Under the pieces are notes generated by a model. The model was not told where the DNA came from, did no database searches, and saw nothing but the letters and a program-made list of their open reading frames with translations. A DNA stretch of 64,000 bases from Halobacterium sp. R2-5. Its GTDB lineage: Archaea; Halobacteriota; Halobacteria; Halobacteriales; Halobacteriaceae. Below, piece by piece: positions 41,445 through 49,539 of the stretch (position 1 is the stretch's first letter; each line of letters starts with the position of its first letter). The position numbers and the translations under genes were made by a program. The stretch lies in contig NZ_JAANTH010000002.1 of assembly GCF_011734195.1 (NCBI RefSeq), positions 992,001-1,056,000 on the forward strand. The letters are read 5' to 3'.

Positions 41445-42662
41445 ATGATCACGTTCAACGACTCCGAGACTGCCGAGGAACTGGCGACCCGCACCCGCGA
41501 CCTGATGGAGGAGGTCGTGCTCCCGGTCGAGCGCGAGCTCGAAGGCGGGATGACTGTCTCCGAGGGAACGGTCTCCGAACTCCGCGAGGCCGCTCGCGAG
41601 TACGGCGTCTACGCACCACAGATACCCGAGGAGTACGGCGGGCTCGGCCACTCGTTCCGGGACGTCCTGCCGGCGTTCGAGGAGGCCGGCCGGTCGCTGC
41701 TCGGCCCGCTCGCGCTGCGCGTCTCCGCGCCCGACGAGGGGAACATGCACTTCCTCGAACTCCAGGGCACCGAGACCCAGAAGGAGCAGTACCTCCGGCC
41801 GCTCGTCGCCGGCGACATCAACTCCGGGTTCGCGATGACCGAGCCGCTGCAGGGCGGCGGCTCCGACCCGAAGATGCTGCAGACGACTGCCGAGAGAGAC
41901 GGCGACGACTGGGTCATCGACGGCCACAAGTGGTGGACGACGCAGGGCGTCGAGGCGGACGTGTTGCTCGTGTTCGCGCGCACCGACCAGGACGCCCACC
42001 CCTACGAGGGGAGTTCGGTGTTCATCGTGCCGAAGGACGCCGACGGCGTCGAGGTCGTCCGGAACATCCCGCACCTCGGTAGCCCGGTCACGGGGAAGGG
42101 CCACGCCGAGATCAAGTTCGACGGCGTGCGCGTCCCCGACGAGCACCTGCTCGGCGAGGAGGGCGAGGGGTTCGCGCACGTCCAGGAGCGCCTCGGGCCC
42201 GCGCGGCTCACGCACTGCATGCGGTTCTCGGGGATGGCCGACCGCGCGCTCGACGTCGCGAAGGCGTACACGTCCGAACGCGAGGGGTTCGGCTCGAAGA
42301 TCGCCGACAAGCAGGCGGTGCGCTTCGATATCGCCGAGCACGAGATGCGGCTCGCCGCCGCGCGCTCGCTCGTCCGCACCGCCGCCGAGGAGATCGCCGC
42401 GGGCAACCAGGCCCGCGTGGAGGTGTCGATGAGCAAGGTGTTCGCCGCGAACGTCGTCCAGGACGCCATCGACACGGCCGTCCAGCTCTGCGGCGGCAAC
42501 GGCATGGCGCGGGACCTCCCGCTGGCGGACTTCTACGAGAGCGTCCGCCAGTTCCGCATCGTCGACGGCGCCGACGAAGTCCACAAGCGCACTATCGCCC
42601 GCGAGGCGTTCGCGGACGTCGACGAGTCCGAACTCGACCCGATTACGCGCTTCGACGCCTGA
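41445..42662 (+). CDS. Acyl-CoA dehydrogenase, ACAD10/11 (LvaC)-like
   Basis: A 405-residue FAD-dependent dehydrogenase. FAMTEPLQGGGSDPKMLQTTA is the FAD/substrate signature, DDWVIDGHKWWTTQG the mid-domain strand, and VQLCGGNGMARDLPLADFYESVRQFRI the helical C-domain. The residues normally carrying the catalytic Glu (EGTSE-like) read DGADEVHKRT, an Asp variant typical of the ACAD10/11 and FadE10-like group. In LvaC/ACAD11 the domain helps eliminate phosphate from 4-phosphoacyl-CoA to yield an enoyl-CoA for beta-oxidation. A TATA-like AATATTTATG near 41349-41358 implies a leader of roughly 60 nt. Confidence 0.88.
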   Translation: MITFNDSETAEELATRTRDLMEEVVLPVERELEGGMTVSEGTVSELREAAREYGVYAPQIPEEYGGLGHSFRDVLPAFEEAGRSLLGPLALRVSAPDEGNMHFLELQGTETQKEQYLRPLVAGDINSGFAMTEPLQGGGSDPKMLQTTAERDGDDWVIDGHKWWTTQGVEADVLLVFARTDQDAHPYEGSSVFIVPKDADGVEVVRNIPHLGSPVTGKGHAEIKFDGVRVPDEHLLGEEGEGFAHVQERLGPARLTHCMRFSGMADRALDVAKAYTSEREGFGSKIADKQAVRFDIAEHEMRLAAARSLVRTAAEEIAAGNQARVEVSMSKVFAANVVQDAIDTAVQLCGGNGMARDLPLADFYESVRQFRIVDGADEVHKRTIAREAFADVDESELDPITRFDA

Positions 42663-42675
42663 ACTCCGCCCCCGC

Positions 42676-43509
42676 TCAAGCGTCCGTCTGCGCGTCGAGA
42701 ACGTCCGTAATCCTCTCCCGGGTCGTCTCGACGTGGTCGCTCACCACCGCGGTTGCGCGCAGGACGGGGTACGTGAACGGCAGCGGGTCGTAGACGTAGT
42801 CCGTGAGCGAGGCGTCGCTGCTCGACCGGCGGCGGCCAGAGCCGGGTTCGAGGTCGCCGGACTGCCGGCGGGCGGCGAGCTCCCGGAGGCGCTCGTCGAG
42901 GACCGCGAGGTCGCCGAGTAGGTTCCGGAGCTCGGCCGGCGTGCAGCCGTAGAGCGGCCGCGACCGGACGACGCCGAGGTCCTCACAGACCTCGCGGAGC
43001 GCCGCGTTCCCCTCCTCTAACGCGTCCGCCTCTCTTTCGAGTTCGCCGAGCAGCTGTTCGCGTCGAACTTCCGCCTCGCGGGCCGCGGCGAGCAGCCGCG
43101 ACTTCAGCAGCGGCGACACCGCCGCCGACTCGCGGAGCGCCGCCGCGAGGTCGGCGCCGAACTCCGCGGCGACGTGCTCCCAGTAGGATTCACCGTACTC
43201 CGCGTCGTAGTGTGCGGTGTCCATGACCGTCTCGGCGTACGCCTCACGGACGAGCGCCGCCGTGGACCGCTCGGAGCGGTGCTCCCGCGACTTCACGCCC
43301 CCGACCGCCGTGCGCGCCGGCACTCCCGACTGCGGCCCCGCCCGGTCGGTGTCGATCCCCGCCAGTCGCGCGCGGAACGCCTCGAAGGCGTCGAGCTCCG
43401 CGCGCAAAATGCGGCGCTCCCGCTCGACCACCTCCCGCGCCTCGTGGACGCAGTCGACGGTCCGGGGGCTGTCGGCTCCGCGGACCCGCAGGTGAATCGG
43501 TCGGGTCAT
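42676..43509 (-). CDS. Coiled-coil haloarchaeal protein, function unknown
   Basis: A 277-residue soluble protein starting MTRPIHLRVRGADSPRTVDC. Long charged helices dominate: HEAREVVERERRILRAELDAFEAFRARLAG near the N-terminus and LLAAAREAEVRREQLLGELEREADALEEGNAALREVCEDLG in the middle predict coiled coil. The C-terminus YDPLPFTYPVLRATAVVSDHVETTRERI is the best-conserved-looking part. It resembles haloarchaeal DUF7260-type proteins by general pattern only. The ATG at 43509 is favoured over an in-frame start at 43542. Confidence 0.65.
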   Translation of the reverse strand: MTRPIHLRVRGADSPRTVDCVHEAREVVERERRILRAELDAFEAFRARLAGIDTDRAGPQSGVPARTAVGGVKSREHRSERSTAALVREAYAETVMDTAHYDAEYGESYWEHVAAEFGADLAAALRESAAVSPLLKSRLLAAAREAEVRREQLLGELEREADALEEGNAALREVCEDLGVVRSRPLYGCTPAELRNLLGDLAVLDERLRELAARRQSGDLEPGSGRRRSSSDASLTDYVYDPLPFTYPVLRATAVVSDHVETTRERITDVLDAQTDA

Positions 43510-43981
43510 GCGTGCTCCACCGCCAACGTACACAACTGTCACGGACGTCCATAATACTATTGTCGGCTCGGAAACACCGGGGAAGTAGCTAAGATCTATG
43601 CACTATGCTGAAATGGTACTTTCGAAAGTCGAGCCGAGTGGAGAATCCTCGACCGATTATTCGATATATGCGTATTCGAGACCTGTGTGGTGATAAAACT
43701 CGGATTTCGTCTGAACGGCTCCTCGATAGAGCTTCCTCGAGCTTACTTCTCAGATACTGGCTGGGAACAGCTGTTCCGGGTTTTTCGAGTGGAACCTGAT
43801 ATTCGTCTACGGATCGCTTCTAAAGGTACTAAATCAGAGGGGAGGAGAAATAAAACAGATTCAGTATGTTTTACGCTGCTGTCGCTCGTAACTCCGATTC
43901 TCGGCCGGAACCGACTGGGTCGCTCCAATCTACCGAGTGTCGTGGTAACACTTAACAATCTCTTGGTGGTGGATGGATACG
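43510..43981. other. AT-rich gene-poor island
   Basis: From about 43545 to 43975 the base composition drops sharply in GC, and several short frames on both strands (for example 43605-43799) have basic, Ser/Arg-rich products unlike haloarchaeal proteins. I see no family match, terminal repeats or transposase fragment. TAACACTTAACA near 43946-43957 is the probable promoter of the PpnP gene at 43982. It resembles the AT-rich island at 15540-15960. Confidence 0.5.
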
Positions 43982-44293
43982 ATGCCCGACGACGCGTTCA
44001 AGGACGCCACCGTGCGCAAGCGCGCGAACGTCTACTACGACGGCCGAGTGACGAGCCGCGAAGTACAGTCCAGCGACGGGGAGCGCTACACGCTCGGGCT
44101 CGTGCTCCCGGGGACCTACGAGTTCGAGACGGAGACCGAGGAGACCATCGAGATACTCGCGGGCAGCGGCCGCCTCGAACTCCCCGAGGAGACGCTGCCG
44201 TTCGCGGAAGGCGACGTGGTCGACGTCGACGCCGGCGTGCCCTTCGAGTTCGTCGCGGACGAGGTCGTGGACTACTGCTGCGCGTACGGCTAG
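43982..44293 (+). CDS. ppnP: Pyrimidine/purine nucleoside phosphorylase (PpnP, cupin fold)
   Basis: A 103-residue single-domain cupin. RANVYYDGRVTSREVQSSDG, LGLVLPGTYEFETETEETIE, ILAGSGRLELP and FAEGDVVDVDAGVPFEFVAD align well by eye with E. coli PpnP (YaiE), which phosphorolyses several nucleosides to the free base and ribose 1-phosphate. Length fits (E. coli 94). An ATG three codons upstream (43973) is in frame; 43982 fits better with the promoter spacing (about 25 nt from TTAACA). Haloarchaea degrade nucleosides through ribose phosphate, so the role is plausible. It overlaps the convergent SDR by 4 bp. Confidence 0.82.
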   Translation: MPDDAFKDATVRKRANVYYDGRVTSREVQSSDGERYTLGLVLPGTYEFETETEETIEILAGSGRLELPEETLPFAEGDVVDVDAGVPFEFVADEVVDYCCAYG

Positions 44294-45111
44294 CGCTCCT
44301 TGCTCCCCCAGCCGAACGCCAGCCACCCGCCGTCGGCGTGCACGACTTCGCCGGTCATGTAGTGGTCGCCGCTCACAAGGAACACCGCGCAGTTCCCCAT
44401 CTCCTCGACGGAGCCGAACCGATCCAGGGGCGTGCGGTTCTCGATGTCGCGGTCGTCGTAGCCGTACCGCGGCCACGGCTCCTTCTCGTCGTCGCCCTCG
44501 TCGGCTTTCTCCTCGCGGGTCTGCTCGTCGAGCTCGGTCTTCACGAACCCCGGCGCGAGCGCGTTCACGTGGACCTCGTGTTCGGCGAGCTCCACCGCCA
44601 GGCAGCGCGTGAGGTTGTTCACGCCGCCCTTCGAGGCGTTGTAGGGCGCGCGGCCCTGGACGCCGATACTCCCGAAGATGCTCGAGATGTTCAGGATGTG
44701 CCCGCCGTCGCCCTGCTCGGCCATCGCCTTCCCGGCGGCCTGCGCGCCGAAGAACACGCCGTTGAGGTTCACGTCGACGACGCTCCGCCACTCGTCCTCG
44801 GTCATCTCCAGGGCTGGCGCGATGACGCCGATGCCGGCGTTGTTCACCATGATATCGAGGCTGCCGTACTCCTCGATCGCTCGCTCCACGAGGTGTTCGG
44901 CGTCGTCTTTCTCGCTGACGTCCGCGCCGACGCCGATGGCTTCGCCGCCTACCTCTCGGATCGCTTCGGCGGTGTCCTCGGCGCGGTCCTGCGAGCGCGA
45001 GTTCGTCACCACGTTCGCGCCTTCCTCGGCGAATCGCTCGGCGATGTGCTCTCCGATGCCGCTGCTCGACCCCGTGACGATGGCCGTCTGGCCTGCTAAC
45101 CGTCCCGACAT
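44290..45111 (-). CDS. SDR-family oxidoreductase E (paralogue of F)
   Basis: A 273-residue classical SDR: VTGSSSGIGEHIAERFA, ADVSEKDD, IMVNNAGIGV, LNISSIFGSIG (Ser), YNASK (Tyr/Lys), VNALAPGFVKTEL, and a C-terminus ending VVHADGGWLAFGWGSKER. A charged insert (LDEQTREEKADEGDDEKEPW) lengthens the substrate loop. It is a close paralogue of the SDR at 46316: both share ANVVTNSRSQDRAEDTAEAI, VGVQGRAPYN and the GGWLAFGWGSK tail. They flank the amino acid dehydrogenase at 45219, from which this gene is divergent. Probably sugar-acid or hydroxy-acid dehydrogenases; substrate unknown. Confidence 0.88.
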   Translation of the reverse strand: MSGRLAGQTAIVTGSSSGIGEHIAERFAEEGANVVTNSRSQDRAEDTAEAIREVGGEAIGVGADVSEKDDAEHLVERAIEEYGSLDIMVNNAGIGVIAPALEMTEDEWRSVVDVNLNGVFFGAQAAGKAMAEQGDGGHILNISSIFGSIGVQGRAPYNASKGGVNNLTRCLAVELAEHEVHVNALAPGFVKTELDEQTREEKADEGDDEKEPWPRYGYDDRDIENRTPLDRFGSVEEMGNCAVFLVSGDHYMTGEVVHADGGWLAFGWGSKER

Positions 45112-45218
45112 ACTCTGCCGTGTGTTATCATACGACGTAAGTATTTGCCCCGAAACACGGATCGCGCGCCGGCACCCCAACCCAATAGCTAAGTTCTTGT
45201 CCGTTATCAGCACACTCC

Positions 45219-46313
45219 ATGCAAGGTATTTGTGAACAATTGGCAGAACACGACCACGACGAACTGAAGGCGTTCCGCGACGAGGAGACCGGGCTCCGCG
45301 GATTCGTCGGCATCCACGACACCACGCTGGGCGCCGCAGCCGGCGGGACGCGACGATACGCGTTCGACTCCGAGGCGGACGCCATCGAGGACGTGCTCCG
45401 ACTGTCGCAGGCGATGACGTACAAGTACGCCATCTCCGGCATCAACATGGGCGGCGCGAAGGCCGTCATCTGGGTCGAGGACGACGACCACAACACCGAG
45501 GAGCTGTACCGCTCGTACGGCCGGATGGTCGACAGCTTCGGCGGCCGCTTCGTCACGGGCGGCGACGTCGGCACGGACGAGCGCGAGCTCCGCTGGATAA
45601 ACATGGAGACCGACTACGTGCTCGGCCTCCCCGAGCAGTTCGACCACCCCGACGGCTACCACGGCGGCGGCCTCGGCGTGCTCCGTGCGATGGAGGCGTG
45701 CTGCGACTTGACGTACGGCGACCGCGACGTCTCGGACCGCCACGTCGTCGTGCAGGGCATCGGCGACATGGGCAGCGCGATCATCCGCTACCTCTCCGAC
45801 CGCGGCGCCCGCATCACCGTCGCGGACCCGGACCAGGAGGCCGTCGACTGGGCCGTCGACGAGCACGGCGCCGAAGTGGCCGACCCGAACGACGTCTACG
45901 GCGTAGACTGCGACATCTTCGCGCCGTCCGCGCTCGGGTTCGTCATCAACGACGAGACAATCCCGCAACTGGAGTGCGACATCGTCTGCGGCGCCGCGAA
46001 CAACCAACTGGAGGACCCCGAGCGCCACGGCCGCCGGCTCCACGAGGAGGGCATTTTGTACGCGCCGGACTACCTCGCGAACTCCGGGCGCACCATCGAC
46101 GACACCGACCTGCTGCGGAAGGGCGGCTACCAGCACGACCGCGCGCGAGCGATGATCGACGCCATCTACGACCGCATGGTCGAAATCGGGCAGCGCTCCG
46201 AGGCCCAGGACCGGCCCACGAACGAGCTCGCCGACGAGATGGCCGAGCAGCGCATCGAGGCGGTCGGGTCGATGCGCGCGAAGGTGACAGAGCGGCGCGC
46301 GCCGAAGTGGTAA
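45219..46313 (+). CDS. Glu/Leu/Phe/Val-family amino acid dehydrogenase
   Basis: A 364-residue NAD(P)-dependent amino acid dehydrogenase of the short (leucine/valine dehydrogenase-like) type rather than the ~420-residue glutamate dehydrogenase. GFVGIHDTTLGAAAGGTRRY, MTYKYAISGINMGGAKAVI (catalytic Lys region), GGDVGTDERELRWINMET and VVVQGIGDMGSAIIRYLSDRG (Rossmann) match leucine dehydrogenases. It converts a branched-chain amino acid to its 2-oxoacid and ammonia; the 2-oxoacid could feed an E1 such as that at 30117 (speculative). It is coupled to the SDR at 46316 by a 2-bp gap. Confidence 0.87.
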   Translation: MQGICEQLAEHDHDELKAFRDEETGLRGFVGIHDTTLGAAAGGTRRYAFDSEADAIEDVLRLSQAMTYKYAISGINMGGAKAVIWVEDDDHNTEELYRSYGRMVDSFGGRFVTGGDVGTDERELRWINMETDYVLGLPEQFDHPDGYHGGGLGVLRAMEACCDLTYGDRDVSDRHVVVQGIGDMGSAIIRYLSDRGARITVADPDQEAVDWAVDEHGAEVADPNDVYGVDCDIFAPSALGFVINDETIPQLECDIVCGAANNQLEDPERHGRRLHEEGILYAPDYLANSGRTIDDTDLLRKGGYQHDRARAMIDAIYDRMVEIGQRSEAQDRPTNELADEMAEQRIEAVGSMRAKVTERRAPKW

Positions 46314-46315
46314 CC

Positions 46316-47122
46316 ATGAGCCAGTCGCTGGAAGGAGACACCGCGATCGTCACGGGGTCGAGTACCGGGCTCGGTCGCGCAATCGCGGAGAAGTTCGCGG
46401 ACGAGGGCGCGAACGTGGTGACGAACTCGCGCTCGCAGGACCGCGCCGAGGACACCGCCGAAGCGATCCGGGAGGCCGGCGGGAACGCCGTCGCGGCGGA
46501 GGCCGACGTGAGCGAGAAGGCGGACGTCGAAGCGCTCGCGCAGGCGGCGGTCGACGAATTCGGCTCCCTGGACGTGATGGTCAACAACGCCGGGACGACC
46601 GTCGAGAAGCACGTCTTCGACCAGACGCCCGAGGACTGGCAGCGCGTCCTCGACGTCAACCTCACGGGGACGTTCTACGGCTCCCAGGTGGCCGGCGAGC
46701 AGATGGCCGAGCAGGGCACGGGCGGCCAGATTATCAACGTGTCCAGCATGTTCGGGAGCGTCGGCGTGCAGGGCCGCGCGCCCTACAACGCGACGAAGGG
46801 CGGTATCGAGAATCTCACTCGGTGTCTCGCGGTCGAACTCGCGGAGTACGACGTCCACGTGAACGCGCTCGCGCCCGGCTACGTGAAGACGGACCTCGCG
46901 GAAGCCCCGTGGGGCGAGGAGATCACCGAGGACCGCGAGTGGCCGTACTACGGCTACACCGAGGAGCACATCGAGAACCGCACGCCGCTCGGCCGCTTCG
47001 GCACGCTGGCGGAGGTCGGCAACTGCGCGGCGTTCCTCGCGGCCGGCGACCACTACATGACCGGGGAAGTGATGCACAACGACGGCGGGTGGCTGGCGTT
47101 CGGCTGGGGCAGCAAAGCGTAG
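46316..47122 (+). CDS. SDR-family oxidoreductase F (paralogue of E)
   Basis: A 268-residue classical SDR: VTGSSTGLGRAIAEKFA, VMVNNAGTTV, INVSSMFGSVG (Ser), YNATK (Tyr/Lys), VNALAPGYVKTDL, and a C-terminus MHNDGGWLAFGWGSKA. It follows the amino acid dehydrogenase after 2 bp and is certainly co-transcribed with it. Extended matching blocks with the divergent SDR at 44290 show the two arose by local duplication. The long loop with TEDREWPYYGYTEEHIENRTPL is shared in pattern with E (WPRYGYDDRDIENRTPL), suggesting similar substrates. Confidence 0.88.
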   Translation: MSQSLEGDTAIVTGSSTGLGRAIAEKFADEGANVVTNSRSQDRAEDTAEAIREAGGNAVAAEADVSEKADVEALAQAAVDEFGSLDVMVNNAGTTVEKHVFDQTPEDWQRVLDVNLTGTFYGSQVAGEQMAEQGTGGQIINVSSMFGSVGVQGRAPYNATKGGIENLTRCLAVELAEYDVHVNALAPGYVKTDLAEAPWGEEITEDREWPYYGYTEEHIENRTPLGRFGTLAEVGNCAAFLAAGDHYMTGEVMHNDGGWLAFGWGSKA

Positions 47123-47157
47123 GGGCCTGCGGGTCGAACCCGTAGTCACCCTCCAAG

Positions 47158-48513
47158 ATGCCGGGCTTCGACGACTGGGCTCCCGAGTCGCACGCGACGC
47201 TCCAGCGCCGAATCGCCGACGACTGGCGGCGGCTGCTCGTCGCCGGCGCGGCCGGCCTCGTGGTCGCCGCGACCGCAATCAAGTTCGCGAGCGAGCCGTT
47301 CCACGTCAACCGGGACTCCGCGCTGTTCCAGCACGCGGGCTGGTACATCCTGGAGGGCGCGACCCTGTACGTCGACATCTGGGACCTGAAGCCGCCGCTC
47401 GTCTACGCCGTGACGACCTTGCTCGCGTTCCTCACCGGCGGGAACATGGCGCTGCTGCACGTCGTGAGCGTCGCCGTCGCGGTCGCTGCAGTCACCGGCG
47501 GCGTCGTGCTCACGGGGTTCACCGTCCACAGCCTCACGGACGACGGCTTCGCCGCCGTCACCGCCGGATTCTCGATGTTCGTGCTCACGTCGGTGTACGC
47601 GTTCCCGTACGCTGGGATCCGCCCGAAGTACTTCGCGTTCCTCTGCGCGGCCGCCGCGCTCTCCCTCGCCGTCGAAGACCGCCCGCTCGCCGCCGGTACC
47701 GCCGCGGCGCTGGGCGCGGGCTTCTGGCAGCTCGGCGGCGGCGTCGCCGCGCTCGTCGTCGCGATGGCGCTCCAGCGGGGCGGCGTGACGGCCGCAGTCC
47801 GCACCGTCACCGGCGGCCTCGCGGTCGCGGCGCTCACGGTGCTTCCGTTCGTGCTGACTGGAACGGCGATACCGCTGTTCGTGGAGGTCGTGCTCGCGCC
47901 CGTCTACGGCGTCGAGCGGTACACGGTCCCCGGCCGGGCGCTCGCGTTCGTCGCCGAACTCGGGCCGGGCGTGTTCCTCGTGCCCGTCGCCGCCTACGGC
48001 TGGTGGCGCGGCGTGCGTGCGGAGTGGCGGACGTATTGGTGGGTCGCCGCCGGCGGCCTCAGTTACCTATTCCAGATATTTCTGGAGTTCCAGGGCGCAA
48101 TCGAGCTGATCCTCCTGTTCCTCTTCCTCGCGCTCGGCGTCGGCGTGCTCGCCGCCCGCGCCCGGACGCCCTCGGGTCGCTCGCTCGTCGCCGCCGCCGT
48201 CGTCGTGCTCGTCGTGACGTCGCTGTACTGGAACGCCAGCCCGGTCACGCCCGTCAGGGACGAAGTCGAGGAGGCCCGGGACCAGTTCGGCGTGTCGGCC
48301 TACGAGGACCTCCCGGCGGACCCGCCCGGGTCGCCGTCGATGCGGGAAATCTACTGGAACAAGCTGCAGCCCGAGAACTGCCACTACCGGCTCGGAGACA
48401 AGCAGAAGTACTTCGAGACGGCGACGGGCGGCTCCATCGAGAAGGAGCGCTGCGGCCAGTGGCCGTTCGACGAACCGCCCCGTTCGTGGCTCGTCGACGC
48501 GGTCGTCCCGTGA
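47158..48513 (+). CDS. GT-C-fold membrane glycosyltransferase (DolP-mannose mannosyltransferase-like)
   Basis: A 451-residue polytopic membrane protein with about ten hydrophobic helices. The first outside loop contains NRDSALFQHAGWYILEGATLYVDIWDLKPPLVY: an acidic 'D-S' site and the Tyr-x-Asp-x-Trp-Asp-x-Lys-Pro-Pro block typical of PMT/ArnT-like GT-C enzymes using lipid-linked sugars. The C-terminal soluble part (about 385-451) contains SMREIYWNKLQPENCHYRLGDK. Haloarchaeal relatives are annotated as DolP-mannose mannosyltransferases of S-layer glycosylation; the sugar and acceptor are not provable here. Confidence 0.65.
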   Translation: MPGFDDWAPESHATLQRRIADDWRRLLVAGAAGLVVAATAIKFASEPFHVNRDSALFQHAGWYILEGATLYVDIWDLKPPLVYAVTTLLAFLTGGNMALLHVVSVAVAVAAVTGGVVLTGFTVHSLTDDGFAAVTAGFSMFVLTSVYAFPYAGIRPKYFAFLCAAAALSLAVEDRPLAAGTAAALGAGFWQLGGGVAALVVAMALQRGGVTAAVRTVTGGLAVAALTVLPFVLTGTAIPLFVEVVLAPVYGVERYTVPGRALAFVAELGPGVFLVPVAAYGWWRGVRAEWRTYWWVAAGGLSYLFQIFLEFQGAIELILLFLFLALGVGVLAARARTPSGRSLVAAAVVVLVVTSLYWNASPVTPVRDEVEEARDQFGVSAYEDLPADPPGSPSMREIYWNKLQPENCHYRLGDKQKYFETATGGSIEKERCGQWPFDEPPRSWLVDAVVP

Positions 48514-48567
48514 CTGGCGGGTCGAGGCGACCCGTGGTGTTTTCGTCGTGGCCCGTCACGGACCGGT

Positions 48568-48963
48568 ATGCCAGTCGCGTCCGTCGGCGACACCGCCGAG
48601 TCGTCCGTCCACGTCACCGAGGAGACCATCGAGGCGTACGCCGAAGTCTCCGGCGACGACAACCCCATCCACCTCGACGCGGAGTACGCCGCCGAGACGA
48701 TGTTCGGCGGGCGCGTCGCCCACGGGATGCTCTCCGCGGGCGTCGTCAGCGCCGCCGTCGGCGACCTACCCGGCGACGTCGTCTACGTCTCGCAGGAGAT
48801 CTCCTTCGAGCAGCCCGTCTACCCCGGCGACACCGTCACCGCCACTGCCGAAGTCGTCGACGCGCTCGGCGGCGACAGGCTCCGCCTCGACACCACCGCC
48901 GAGACGGAGGAGACGGTCGTCTCCGGCGAAGCCGTCGTGCTCTCGCTCCCCCACGACAGCTGA
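48568..48963 (+). CDS. MaoC-like (R)-specific enoyl-CoA hydratase
   Basis: A 131-residue hotdog-fold protein. YAEVSGDDNPIHLDAEYAAETMFGGRVAHGML contains the hydratase-2 motif (Asp and His of D-x-N-P-x-H), as in PhaJ. It hydrates trans-2-enoyl-CoA to (R)-3-hydroxyacyl-CoA, linking beta-oxidation to polyhydroxyalkanoate synthesis in haloarchaea; no PHA synthase is nearby. Single-domain length is typical. Possibly connected to the ACAD cluster at 39-42 kb in function, not in operon. Confidence 0.88.
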   Translation: MPVASVGDTAESSVHVTEETIEAYAEVSGDDNPIHLDAEYAAETMFGGRVAHGMLSAGVVSAAVGDLPGDVVYVSQEISFEQPVYPGDTVTATAEVVDALGGDRLRLDTTAETEETVVSGEAVVLSLPHDS

Positions 48964-49018
48964 GGCGCTCCGACCCGCGGACGCCGGGACTTATCACGGT
49001 CCCGCGACAGCAGTCGGT

Positions 49019-49453
49019 ATGGGTCAACACGTCCTCGTCCCGGTCGACGGGTCGGCGGAATCCGAGGCGGCACTCGCGTACGCGCTGGACGAGCTCCCCG
49101 AGGCCAGCATCACGCTGATTCACGTGCTCGCGCCGCTGAGCTCGTACGGGTACGGGGGCGACGAGTACTTCGACTACGACAGCTACCAGGAGGAAGCACA
49201 GCGACAGCGCGACCGCGGCGAAGCGCTGCTCGACGACCACCGCGAGACGGTCGCGGCGCGCGGCGTCGACGTCGAGACGGTGCTCGCGACCGGGAAGCCC
49301 GGCAGGGAGATTCTCGAAGCGATCGAGGCCCACGACGTCGACCACGTCGTCATGGGGAGCCGGGGGCGCTCCGGCGTCGGTCGGGTGCTGTTCGGGAGCG
49401 TCGCCGAGACGGTGACCCGCCGGTCGCCCGTCCCAGTCACCATCGTCCGATAG
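49019..49453 (+). CDS. Universal stress protein UspA
   Basis: A 144-residue UspA protein: MGQHVLVPVDGSAESEAALAYAL at the start and GSRGRSGVGRVLFGSVAET as a complete GxxG(9x)G(S) nucleotide motif. An acidic, Tyr-rich insert (YGYGGDEYFDYDSYQEEA) follows the second strand. It lies 55 bp after the MaoC gene and 86 bp before the site-2 protease, all in the same direction. The specific role is unknown. Confidence 0.92.
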   Translation: MGQHVLVPVDGSAESEAALAYALDELPEASITLIHVLAPLSSYGYGGDEYFDYDSYQEEAQRQRDRGEALLDDHRETVAARGVDVETVLATGKPGREILEAIEAHDVDHVVMGSRGRSGVGRVLFGSVAETVTRRSPVPVTIVR

Positions 49454-49539
49454 CGCGGCGCGCCGCCGTCGCGGACGCCGAGACGAACGGCAGTCGCCGC
49501 GGTCCGGACAACTAAACCTCCTGCGCTACACCACGACGT

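Noticed and set aside
43510-43981. Possible IS remnant in the right AT-rich island
   Set aside because: Short frames lack any transposase motif, and no inverted repeats bound the stretch.
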